Source of the DNA: Verrucomicrobiota bacterium
Lineage (GTDB): Bacteria; Verrucomicrobiota; Verrucomicrobiia; Verrucomicrobiales; Verrucomicrobiaceae
Length of the DNA: 12,451 bases
Direction: 5' to 3'
NCBI GenBank assembly: GCA_023428335.1
Contig: JAEYYS010000234.1
Location: forward strand, 1 to 12,451
Shown here: piece after piece, positions 1-6,316 of the stretch
Layout: every line of letters starts with the position of its first letter
Position numbering within the stretch: position 1 is the first letter of the stretch
Notes under the pieces: generated by a model
Databases searched by the model: none
What the model was told of the DNA's origin: nothing
What the model saw: the letters and a program-made list of their open reading frames with translations, nothing else
Program-made: the position numbers and the translations under genes

Positions 1-69
1 ATTGCACCGCGCCCGGCCGATCAAGCGGGTCCCATCCTCCAGCGACAGATGGATCTCGAAGTCCGTCAT
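1..69 (-). CDS. HipA-family serine/threonine kinase toxin, N-terminal fragment (partial)
   Basis: Only the first 23 codons lie in the window; the gene continues past position 1. Reading leftwards from the ATG at 67-69, the peptide begins MTDFEIHLSLEDGTRLIG and then RARCN. This resembles the small N-terminal beta subdomain of HipA-type kinases, where a short 'hydrophobic-x-L-x-DG-x-x-x-x-G' strand pair opens the protein. The call rests mainly on context: the gene starts 6 bp after the stop of an XRE regulator of the kind that partners HipA toxins, in the same orientation, as expected for an antitoxin-toxin operon. HipA toxins are cytoplasmic protein kinases that, in characterised systems, phosphorylate aminoacyl-tRNA synthetases and arrest growth. 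No catalytic residues are visible here, so activity and completeness cannot be judged. The ribosome binding site is weak, and translational coupling to the antitoxin gene is likely. Confidence 0.6.
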   Translation of the reverse strand, partial: MTDFEIHLSLEDGTRLIGRARCN

Positions 70-75
70 CTTGGG

Positions 76-396
76 TCAAGGCTGGGGGGATTTGATCCGC
101 ACGCGCTGAGGCAAGGCCTCGGTCGCCATGGCCTGCCCGACCTCATCCACCGAGGGGTCCGCCAGCAAACTCAGGCCTTCCGGCAACCCCAGCGCCTGCA
201 GGACGGCAGCGTAGATGCCGACGCTCACGGCAGGGTCACCCTGCTCGACCCGTTGCAAGGTGGAGCGAGAGGTGAAGGCGCGATCGGCGACCACCACCAT
301 CGGCAGTCGACGGCGGCGACGGGCATCGCGAATGTCCCCGCCCAGCTTGGCCAAGGCCTTGCGGACGGCGGCGGAACAAGGGTGAGGTGTCGGCAT
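76..396 (-). CDS. XRE-family helix-turn-helix antitoxin (HipB-like), 106 aa
   Basis: A small DNA-binding protein that should neutralise the HipA-like toxin downstream and repress the operon. A helix-turn-helix of the XRE/Cro type spans roughly residues 22-70. It contains the arginine-rich helix GDIRDARRRRRLP, the recognition-helix region FTSRSTLQRVEQGDP, and then VSVGIYAAVLQALGL. The tail ending EALPQRVRIKSP is typical, as I recall, of regulators paired with HipA toxins, where it follows 'ADP..D.VG.A...E.LPQR'. I chose the ATG at 394-396 (MPTPHP). The frame stays open to another ATG at 445-447, but that longer start would place the inverted repeat at 406-445 inside the coding region, and the added 17 residues match nothing I expect of the family. 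Six bases separate it from the toxin start. Family assignment is fairly sure; the HipA partnership is inferred from a short fragment. Confidence 0.8.
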   Translation of the reverse strand: MPTPHPCSAAVRKALAKLGGDIRDARRRRRLPMVVVADRAFTSRSTLQRVEQGDPAVSVGIYAAVLQALGLPEGLSLLADPSVDEVGQAMATEALPQRVRIKSPQP

Positions 397-405
397 GATT
401 TGTTC

Positions 406-445
406 GCTTCGTGCAGCTTTATTGGCATTTAATGTCTCACGAAGC
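406..445. promoter_or_regulatory. Candidate autoregulatory operator of the hip pair
   Basis: A perfect 8-bp inverted repeat, GCTTCGTG at 406-413 and CACGAAGC at 438-445, has a 24-bp spacer. Centre-to-centre spacing is 32 bp, about three helical turns. It sits 10-49 bp upstream of the antitoxin ATG at 396, where antitoxin operators normally lie. A TTGTCA hexamer on the minus strand (454-459) resembles a -35 box, but the best -10 (TTAAAT, 427-432) is 21 bp away, which is too long to call a promoter. Binding by the antitoxin is inferred from position and symmetry only. Confidence 0.4.
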
Positions 446-566
446 ATTCATCATGACAAGTTGCTTCTTGAGAAAGAACAAGGGCAGGCCCTCGCGGGCA
501 TTTCAGATGTCGTCTGCCTTTGCGATCCTTGTGTTCCCTTGCGGCTGACACCGGTTCCCGTGTGTG

Positions 567-806
567 CCGTTCAAACCTGAGGAATATCCAATATCCAACA
601 AGGAACTCTGAATGACGAAGGGCTCCGGGTTCCGGACTTGGGCGTTGGGCATTCCTTGTTCGATATTCTATATTCCCTTCTTCGCCCCGTTCAAACCTGA
701 GGAATATCCAATATCCAACAAGGAACTCTGAATGACGAAGGACTCTGGATTCCGGACTTGGGCGTTGGGCATTCCTTGTTCGACATTCAATCTTCCCTTC
801 TTCGGC
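567..806. repeat. Two tandem copies of a 120-bp direct repeat
   Basis: Copy 1 (567-686) and copy 2 (687-806) align without gaps and differ at 7 of 120 positions: 622/742, 626/746, 629/749, 664/784, 669/789, 672/792 and 685/805. Both open with the same stretch beginning CCGTTCAAACCTGAGG, so the unit boundary is clear. The composition is AT-richer than the flanking genes. Each unit contains a long internal inverted repeat. The text resembles dispersed intergenic repeats I associate with verrucomicrobial genomes, but I could not confirm this. No transposase or terminal duplication is visible. Confidence 0.9.
581..676. repeat. Long imperfect hairpin inside repeat copy 1
   Basis: AATATCCAACAAGGAA (590-605) pairs with TTCCTTGTTCGATATT (652-667) with one mismatch in 16. 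Outside a 2x2 internal loop, GGAATAT (581-587) pairs perfectly with ATATTCC (670-676). The loop (606-651) carries CTCCGGGTTCCGG, which includes the palindrome TCCGGA (631-636). In copy 2 the equivalent fold (701-796) is weaker: one more mismatch in the inner stem (784) and one in the outer stem (792). REP-like or RNA hairpin behaviour is inferred only from the pairing. Confidence 0.75.
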
Positions 807-895
807 TCGTTCCCGCCCCTTTCCGTCTGTTCCGTAGGCACACCTTCACGACCCCGATAACGCGGGGCTTTGGACGGCGTATTCCTGCCTGCTCC

Positions 896-3800
896 ATGCG
901 TTGCCTTCTGCCTGCCAGTCTCCTGTTTCTGCCTGCCCTGCTGCCGGCGGCGGATTATGCGCGTGACATCAAGCCGCTGCTGCAGGAGCGCTGCTACGCC
1001 TGCCATGGCGCGCTCAAGCAGAAGGCGGGGCTGCGCATGGACACGGTCGCCCTGATGCGCCAGGGCGGCGACGCCGGCGACCTGTTCGCCCAGAACGGCG
1101 CCCTGCTGCTGGAGCGGGTCACGAGCCATGACCTCGATGAGCGCATGCCGCCTGAGGGCGAGGGCGCGGCGCTGACGCAGGAACAGATCGACCTGCTCAA
1201 GGCCTGGATCGCCGCCGGTGCGCCGGGGCCGGCCGATGAACAACCCGAGCCCGACCCGAACTCGCACTGGGCCTACCAGCGCCCTGAGGACCGCGGTGCT
1301 TCGATCGATGCGCTGCTCGATCAAAAACTCGCCGCGCGCGGCCTGAAGGCGCAAGCGCCGGCCGCGCCGGAAACCTGGCTGCGCCGTGTTTTCCTCGATC
1401 TCACCGGTCTGCCGCCTTCCCCGCAGGACATCCGCGAATTTCTGGCCACGCAAACGCCCGCGACCGCTGCCGCCGCGGCGACCGCACGCGCCCAGGTGGT
1501 CGACCGACTGCTCGCCTCGCCCCAGTACGGCGAACGCTGGGGTCGGCACTTCATGGATGTCTGGCGTTACTCGGACTGGTACGGCCTCGGCAACCAGCTG
1601 CGCAACAGCCAGAAGCACCTCTGGCACTGGCGCGACTGGATTGTCGAGTCGCTCAACACCGACAAGGGCTACGACACGATGATCCTGCAGATGCTCGCGG
1701 CCGATGAACTCGCGCCCGAGGACCGCGCGAACCTGCGCGCCACCGGCTTTCTCGCGCGCAGCTACTACCTCTTCAACCGCACCACCTGGCTCGACGACAC
1801 GCTGGAGCACACCAACCGCGCCTTTCTCGGCCTGACGATGCAGTGCGTGAAATGCCACGACCACAAGTACGACCCCATCGATCACGCCGAGTATTACCGG
1901 ATGCGCGCGGTGTTTGAACCGCTGCACGTGCGACTCGATCCGCAGCCCGGGGTGACCGACCTGGAAAAAGACGGCCTGCCGCGTGTCTTCGATCTCCACC
2001 TCGACCGCCCCACCTGGCGCCATGTGCGCGGCGATGACAAGAACGAGGACAAGTCGCGCCCTCTCGAACCCGGCGTGCCCAAGGCGCTGAAGGGCGCGGC
2101 CTTCGCCGTGCAACCGGTGGCGCTGCCGCCGACCAGCACCCGCCCGCTGCTGCTGCCCTTTGTGCTGCAGGATCAACTGCGCGTCGCCGAGGCGGAAATC
2201 CAAGCCGCCAGGGAGCAGCTTGCCAAGCTGGAAGCGACGACAACGCCTGCCGTGGCAAGGACCGCCAAGCCGGAACCTGCCAAGTCAACACCGGCAACTT
2301 TCGCGCCCTTGACCGACGACTTCCAAGCCGAGCAACCCGGACGTTATGAGCGTCTCGCCGGCGACTGGCGTTGGAGTGCGGGCCGTCTGCGCCAACTGGA
2401 GACGGGCATGAAGCGGCGCCAGCTCGAGCTGCGCCAGCCGCACCCGCGCGACTTCACCGCGACCACCCGCTTCACGATCACCGGCGGCGACAAATGGAAG
2501 TCGGTCGGTCTCGCCTTTGACGGTGTCGGCCACGACGACACGCTCGTCTATGCCAGTGCCGTCGAGGGGGGCAGCAAGGTGCAGGTGTCGCTCAGCCGCG
2601 CGGGCAAGACCAGTTATCCCGCCGGCGCCGCCAAGGCCCTGCCGATCCGCACCGGCCAGCCTTACGAGCTGGAACTGCGCGTGCGCGGCGACCTGCTCAA
2701 CGTCCGGCTCGACGGTCAATTGATTGTCACCTACCAGCTTAGCGATCGCCCCGCCGAGGGTCGCCTGCGCCTCGCTGCCTTCGATGCCGCCGCCGACTTC
2801 CATGCCCTGCACGTGGCTGCTCTCGCCCCCGAGGTGCCGATGCAGCAGGCCGGCCAGGCGCCGCAGCTCGCCACTGCCCATCAACGGCAGCTCGCCCGCC
2901 TCCGCCTGGCTCTCGCCGAGACCCGCCCCGTCTGGTTGCGCGCCGTGCATGCCGCCGAGAGCCGGCCGACCGACCAGGCCCTCGCCCGCGCCGCAGCCAG
3001 CGCCGATGCGCGACGCCGACTGGCCCAGGCCGAGGTCGACCTGTTTCAGGCCGAGCACAGCGCCGATCTCAAGGACGCCAAAAAGAAAGCGGCCGCCGGG
3101 AAAAAACTCCAGGAGGCACGCACCGCGTTGGCGGAGGCCCGCAAGAAGGTCGCGGAGCCTGGCGACACCTACAGCCTGGTGCGCGCCAGCTTGAAAGCCC
3201 AGGAAGGTCCGGATGAAGCCGGCAACACCGAGGTGCAGCGTTTCCCGGAAACCAGCAGCGGTCGTCGCCTGGCCCTGGCGCGCTGGATCGCCGACGAGGC
3301 CAACCCGCTGACCGCGCGCGTGCTGGTCAACCATGTCTGGCTGCGCCACTTCGGCACGCCGCTGGTGGCGGATGTCAGCGACTTCGGTCGACGCAGCCCG
3401 GCACCGCTGCATCAGGATGTGCTCGACACCCTGGCCGTGCGTTTCATGAAGAACGGCTGGAGCCTGAAATGGCTGCACCGCGAGCTGGTGCTCAGCACGG
3501 CCTACGCCCGCCTGTCCTCGAACGCCGGCGCCGATGCCCCAACGCTGGCCGCCGATCCCGACAATCTGCACTACTGGCGCATGAACGCCCGTCGCCTGGA
3601 AGCGCAGGCGGTGCGCGACAGCCTGCTGCAGGTCAGCGGCCGACTTGATCCCAGCCTCGGCGGTCCAACCCTCGATCCGGTCAAGCTCGAGACCACCGCC
3701 CGCCGCTCGGTCTACTTCAACCAGACCGCCCACGAGCAGAACCTCTTCCTCGGGGTCTTCGACAACGCCAGCGTGCTCGAGTGCTACCGGCGCGAGGAAA

Positions 3801-4048
3801 GCGTCGCTCCGCAGCAGGCGCTGGCCTTGGTGAACAGTCGCCTGTCGCACGACTGCGCCACCGCCCTGGCCGAGCGCCTCAAGGCGCGCGACGACCACGA
3901 CTTCATCCGCGAGGGTTTCCTTGCCGTGCTGGGTCGCCACGCCAGCGCCGAGGAGACCGCCGCCTGCCTGGAATCGCTCGCCCAGCTCAGCCGTCCGCTG
4001 GTCCTGCAGGCCCTGTTCAATCACAACGACTTCGTCACCGTGCGGTGA
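896..4048 (+). CDS. Secreted PSCyt1-DUF1549-DUF1553 protein with an inserted concanavalin-like domain, 1050 aa
   Basis: A member of the planctomycete-type cytochrome families, whose biochemical role is not established. Residues 1-19 form a signal peptide (MRCLLPASLLFLPALLPAA). A PSCyt1 domain follows with haem motif CYACH (residues 33-37). DUF1549 (PSCyt2, about 120-350) carries RVFLDLTGLPPSP, YGERWGRHFMDVWRYSD and a second haem-type motif, CVKCHDHKYDPI (317-328). Residues about 472-645 look like a beta-rich concanavalin/LamG-type module, flanked by Ala-, Glu- and Lys-rich helical linkers with coiled-coil character. DUF1553 (PSD1, about 790-1040) includes NPLTARVLVNHVWLRHFG, NGWSLKWLHRELVLSTAYAR and the family ending ALFNHNDFVTVR. 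I chose the ATG at 896 because it gives a clean signal peptide; the frame is open back to a TTG at 758 inside the repeat. The DUF1501 gene downstream is its usual partner. Haem binding and glycan binding are inferences. Confidence 0.9.
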   Translation: MRCLLPASLLFLPALLPAADYARDIKPLLQERCYACHGALKQKAGLRMDTVALMRQGGDAGDLFAQNGALLLERVTSHDLDERMPPEGEGAALTQEQIDLLKAWIAAGAPGPADEQPEPDPNSHWAYQRPEDRGASIDALLDQKLAARGLKAQAPAAPETWLRRVFLDLTGLPPSPQDIREFLATQTPATAAAAATARAQVVDRLLASPQYGERWGRHFMDVWRYSDWYGLGNQLRNSQKHLWHWRDWIVESLNTDKGYDTMILQMLAADELAPEDRANLRATGFLARSYYLFNRTTWLDDTLEHTNRAFLGLTMQCVKCHDHKYDPIDHAEYYRMRAVFEPLHVRLDPQPGVTDLEKDGLPRVFDLHLDRPTWRHVRGDDKNEDKSRPLEPGVPKALKGAAFAVQPVALPPTSTRPLLLPFVLQDQLRVAEAEIQAAREQLAKLEATTTPAVARTAKPEPAKSTPATFAPLTDDFQAEQPGRYERLAGDWRWSAGRLRQLETGMKRRQLELRQPHPRDFTATTRFTITGGDKWKSVGLAFDGVGHDDTLVYASAVEGGSKVQVSLSRAGKTSYPAGAAKALPIRTGQPYELELRVRGDLLNVRLDGQLIVTYQLSDRPAEGRLRLAAFDAAADFHALHVAALAPEVPMQQAGQAPQLATAHQRQLARLRLALAETRPVWLRAVHAAESRPTDQALARAAASADARRRLAQAEVDLFQAEHSADLKDAKKKAAAGKKLQEARTALAEARKKVAEPGDTYSLVRASLKAQEGPDEAGNTEVQRFPETSSGRRLALARWIADEANPLTARVLVNHVWLRHFGTPLVADVSDFGRRSPAPLHQDVLDTLAVRFMKNGWSLKWLHRELVLSTAYARLSSNAGADAPTLAADPDNLHYWRMNARRLEAQAVRDSLLQVSGRLDPSLGGPTLDPVKLETTARRSVYFNQTAHEQNLFLGVFDNASVLECYRREESVAPQQALALVNSRLSHDCATALAERLKARDDHDFIREGFLAVLGRHASAEETAACLESLAQLSRPLVLQALFNHNDFVTVR

Positions 4049-4054
4049 AGACGT

Positions 4055-4408
4055 TCAGGAGGGATCCTCGTCTTCCTCCAGGTGGAAGGCGTGCAGCACC
4101 CGGTGCGCCACCGGCGCCAGCACGATGCCCATGACGCCGATGAAGACCAGGCCGCAGAACAGGGCGTAGGCACTGGCAAAGAGCTTGCCGGCATCGCTGC
4201 GCATCTCGCTCACCGGCCCCATGCCGCCGAGGATCATCGAGGCATTCTCCAAGGCCTCCAGCCAGGACAGATCCTCGAAATGGTGATAGCCCAGCACGCC
4301 GATGCCCAGCGCCACGGCCACCACCAAGGTGGCGATGAAGCCGTGGCGGAAGAGTCGGCCGGCAAAGGCCCAACGGGAAGCAAGCGGACGGCCCCTGGAC
4401 TCGAACAT
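4055..4408 (-). CDS. Two-helix membrane protein with a channel-like layout, 117 aa
   Basis: After a basic N-terminus (MFESRGRPLASRWAFAGRLF), a first membrane helix runs over about residues 24-43 (IATLVVAVALGIGVLGYHHF). Next comes a short amphipathic stretch, LSWLEALENASMILGGMGPV, and then a second helix, LFASAYALFCGLVFIGVMGIVL. The protein ends in an acidic tail, HLEEDEDPS. The helix-loop-helix layout with a glycine-rich turn (LGGMG) recalls the pore module of two-helix potassium channels, and I remember similar bacterial proteins labelled as hypothetical or ion-channel-like. The canonical TxGYG filter is absent, so conduction is not supported. The ATG at 4406-4408 precedes the first helix; a GTG at 4421-4423 is also possible, and neither has a good Shine-Dalgarno. 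It converges on the DUF1549/DUF1553 gene with 6 bp between stops and lies on the opposite strand to both secreted partners. Confidence 0.7.
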   Translation of the reverse strand: MFESRGRPLASRWAFAGRLFRHGFIATLVVAVALGIGVLGYHHFEDLSWLEALENASMILGGMGPVSEMRSDAGKLFASAYALFCGLVFIGVMGIVLAPVAHRVLHAFHLEEDEDPS

Positions 4409-4652
4409 GCGACAACGAAACACGCGGCCGACCAGGACGCAAGCGACGCGTAGGCGCGCTCTCCCCCAAGCCCTCGTTCTGGCGAACGAGCCTACCTCCG
4501 CGTAGGCGACCTCGCCAGAGGGCGGGGCTCGATCACCCACGATGCCGCCTCCTCCAAGCCCTCGTTCTGGCGAACGAGCCCACGGCCCCCGAGGATCTTC
4601 ACCACCGCTGAAGCATTGGTCGCGGACGCAGCGTATTCTGCCCGAGCACTTC
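4409..4652. repeat. Gene-free gap with a duplicated 27-bp hairpin element (copies 4466-4492 and 4554-4580)
   Basis: The 27-mer starting CCAAGCCCTCGTTC and ending TGGCGAACGAGCC occurs twice, perfectly, with an 88-bp offset. Each copy holds a 7-bp stem with a 4-base loop: CTCGTTC/GAACGAG at 4473-4479/4484-4490 and at 4561-4567/4572-4578. In the first copy, GTAGG (4450-4454) can also pair with CCTAC (4491-4495) as an outer stem. Between the copies, CGCC (4513-4516) and GGCG (4521-4524) make another small hairpin. No U-tract follows, so these are not typical terminators. The promoter of the DUF1501 gene must lie here or further left, but I see no convincing boxes. Confidence 0.8.
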
Positions 4653-6077
4653 ATGTTCCCCGACCTTCTCCAGCGCCGTCCCTTCCTCACCGGCCTGTCC
4701 GGCATCGCCCTGCAGGCGCTGCTGGCGCGCGAGGCCGAGGCCGCGGGTGGCGGGCGAGCGCCCGACGGCCTGCCGATGCATGCACCGAAGGCGAAGCGGG
4801 TCATCTGGCTGTTCATGCGCGGCGGCGTCAGCCACATGGAGAGCTTTGACCCGAAACCGGCGCTCAACCGCTACGCCGGCAAGTCGATCCCCGAAACGCC
4901 CTTCAAGGACGTCCAGGATCCGGAGAAGCTCAAGAAGGTACGTGTCGTCGTCGTCAACGACGCCAACGGCCAGCAGCGCAATGTCATCTACCCACTGCAG
5001 ATCGGTTACCAGAAGTACGGCCAGTGCGGGGTCGAGATCAGCGACTGGTTCCCGCACATCGGCTCCTGCGCCGATCAGATTGCCTTCATCCGCAGCATGT
5101 GGACGACCGATGACAATCACGGCGCCCAGGTGCAGTTCCACAGCGGTCGCCACATGCTCGAACCGCGCGCCCCCACCCTCGGCGCCTGGGTCAACTGGGG
5201 GCTGGGCAGCCTGACCGACAACCTGCCGTCCTTCGTCAGCATGGGCCCGCGCTTCTTCGACACGCGCGACGGCCATTACCTCGGCCCGGCCCACGACGCC
5301 GTGAAGCTCAGCGTCGATCCGCAGAACCCGCTCGCCTACGCCACCTCCGAGGGCGGCATCGCCCGCCCGCAGCAGGCCGCACAGTTCGACCTCGTCCAGC
5401 GCCTCAACCGGCTCGCCGCCGCCGAGCACCCCGGCGACGCCATGCTCGCCGCGCGCCTGCGCAGTTACACCCTCGCCTACCGGATGCAGACCGCCGTGCC
5501 GGAAACGCTCGACCTCGCCGACGAAAGCGAGGAGACGAAGCGGCTGTACGGTCTCGACCAGAAGGTCACCGAACCCTTTGCCCGCCAGTTGCTGGTCGCC
5601 CGCCGGCTCGCCGAACGCGGCGTGCGCTTCATCCAAATCCTCCACGGAGATGGCGCCGCCGGTGCCTGGGATTCCCACTCCGGGCTGAAAAAGAACCATT
5701 CCGCGCTGGCCACGCAGGTCGACAAGCCGATCGCCGGCCTGCTCAAGGACCTCAAGCAGCGCGGCCTGCTCGACGACACCCTGGTGGTGTTCGGCACCGA
5801 GTTCGGCCGCACCCCCGGCTCGCAGGGCGCCGACGGCCGCGACCACCATCCCTTCGGCTTCAGCGTCGGGATGGCAGGCGGCGGCATCAAGGGCGGCACG
5901 ATCCACGGCGCCACCGACGAACTCGGTTTCCACGCGGTGGAACACCCGCATTACGTCACCGACATTCACGCCACCGTCCTGCACCAGCTCGGCCTGAACC
6001 CGCACCGCATGGAGGTACCGGGTCGCAAGCGCCTGGAGCGCGACTTCGGCAAGGTGATCCGCGAAATCCTTGCCTGA
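4653..6077 (+). CDS. DUF1501 family protein with Tat-type signal, 474 aa
   Basis: A DUF1501 protein, a family within the alkaline phosphatase/sulfatase-like fold, usually encoded beside DUF1549/DUF1553 genes. The N-terminus, MFPDLLQRRPFLTGLSGIAL, carries a twin arginine at residues 8-9 and then a hydrophobic stretch, indicating export by the Tat route after folding in the cytoplasm. Family signatures are VIWLFMRGGVSHMESFDPKP (ending near residue 68), WTTDDNHGAQVQFHSGRHM, WDSHSG (339-344), EFGRTPG (383-389) and GRDHHPFGFSVGMAGGGIKGG (about 395-415). The Asp and His residues in these motifs are candidate metal ligands by analogy only; no substrate is known. I chose the ATG at 4653 because it places the Tat motif correctly; the open frame extends to 4542 through the hairpin repeat, which is unlikely to be coding. 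It converges on the next small gene with an 8-bp gap. Confidence 0.9.
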   Translation: MFPDLLQRRPFLTGLSGIALQALLAREAEAAGGGRAPDGLPMHAPKAKRVIWLFMRGGVSHMESFDPKPALNRYAGKSIPETPFKDVQDPEKLKKVRVVVVNDANGQQRNVIYPLQIGYQKYGQCGVEISDWFPHIGSCADQIAFIRSMWTTDDNHGAQVQFHSGRHMLEPRAPTLGAWVNWGLGSLTDNLPSFVSMGPRFFDTRDGHYLGPAHDAVKLSVDPQNPLAYATSEGGIARPQQAAQFDLVQRLNRLAAAEHPGDAMLAARLRSYTLAYRMQTAVPETLDLADESEETKRLYGLDQKVTEPFARQLLVARRLAERGVRFIQILHGDGAAGAWDSHSGLKKNHSALATQVDKPIAGLLKDLKQRGLLDDTLVVFGTEFGRTPGSQGADGRDHHPFGFSVGMAGGGIKGGTIHGATDELGFHAVEHPHYVTDIHATVLHQLGLNPHRMEVPGRKRLERDFGKVIREILA

Positions 6078-6085
6078 CAGACCGC

Positions 6086-6277
6086 TCAGCCCCGCGCCTG
6101 CCCGCCGCGCCAGAAGCCGCCCTTGGCGCGCGGCTCCAATTCCAGCTCCAACTGCACCTCGCCCTGGTTCGGGTCGTAGAGATCGCGACGGCGGACCAGG
6201 CGACCGGAATCGGCATGGATGAGGTGACGCAGGTGATCGAGCAGGCGCGGCAGCTTGGCGTGTTTGGAACTGTTCAT
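6086..6277 (-). CDS. Small conserved-looking protein of unknown function, 63 aa
   Basis: I do not recognise a named family. The protein starts MNSSKHAKLPRLLDHLRHLI and continues with a basic patch (GRLVRRRDLYD). It then has an alternating, beta-like EVQLELELEP segment and ends in a Gly/Arg-rich tail. It is soluble, with no signal peptide or membrane helix, and about a fifth of its residues are Arg or Lys, so nucleic-acid binding is conceivable but unproven. The orderly composition, clean ATG at 6275-6277 and tail-to-tail packing 8 bp from the DUF1501 stop suggest a real gene rather than a chance frame. It has no Shine-Dalgarno. A poor promoter guess (TTGAAC at 6310-6315, TAAACA at 6287-6292, 17-bp spacing) would start transcription just before the ATG, giving a nearly leaderless mRNA. 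The LexA-like palindrome at 6309-6322 would overlap that -35 box. Confidence 0.55.
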   Translation of the reverse strand: MNSSKHAKLPRLLDHLRHLIHADSGRLVRRRDLYDPNQGEVQLELELEPRAKGGFWRGGQARG

Positions 6278-6278
6278 G

Positions 6279-6316
6279 GAAACACATGTTTAAGGGATAT
6301 TGAAACACTGTTCAAG
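6279..6316. repeat. Near-direct repeat pair in a divergent promoter
   Basis: GAAACACATGTTTAAG (6279-6294) and GAAACACTGTTCAAG (6302-6316) differ by one substitution and one missing base. Their starts are 23 bp apart, about two helical turns. Each is itself partly symmetric (AAACA-CA-TGTTT at 6280-6291 and AACA-C-TGTT at 6304-6312). The pair could be a dual operator between the 63-aa gene and the deaminase gene. Confidence 0.5.

Larger units (their letters stand above)
448..895. other. Gene-free region with tandem repeats and leader of the DUF1549 gene
   Basis: No credible gene was found here. The first part (448-566) is plain, less GC-rich DNA between the hip operon and the repeats, and probably holds the upstream part of the hip promoter. 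The middle (567-806) is filled by two tandem 120-bp repeats, annotated separately. The last part (807-895) is the leader of the downstream secreted protein. It contains a small hairpin, CCCCG (852-856) with CGGGG (863-867), followed by CTTT. That hairpin is too short to call a terminator. I see no convincing -10/-35 pair and no strong Shine-Dalgarno before the ATG at 896. Confidence 0.6.

Noticed and set aside
567..806. CRISPR array
   Set aside because: The repeated unit is 120 bp with no unique spacers, only two copies exist, and no cas genes are near.
852..867. Intrinsic terminator before the secreted haem-protein gene
   Set aside because: The stem is only 5 bp and is followed by CTTTGG rather than a T-run.
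668..2203. Long minus-strand open frame of 511 codons
   Set aside because: It lies antisense to the repeat and the DUF1549 gene. Its translation is a low-complexity Arg/Gly/Val-rich product with no domain, as expected for antisense frames in GC-rich DNA.
2285..4024. Long minus-strand open frame of 579 codons
   Set aside because: It is antisense to a well-supported DUF1553 gene, with biased composition and no recognisable motif.
4616..4639. TTGGTC and TATTCT as a promoter for the DUF1501 gene
   Set aside because: Only 12 bp separate the hexamers, too short for a sigma-70 promoter.
4599..6308. Long minus-strand open frame of 569 codons
   Set aside because: It is antisense to the DUF1501 gene and overlaps the 63-aa gene in another frame; no family features.
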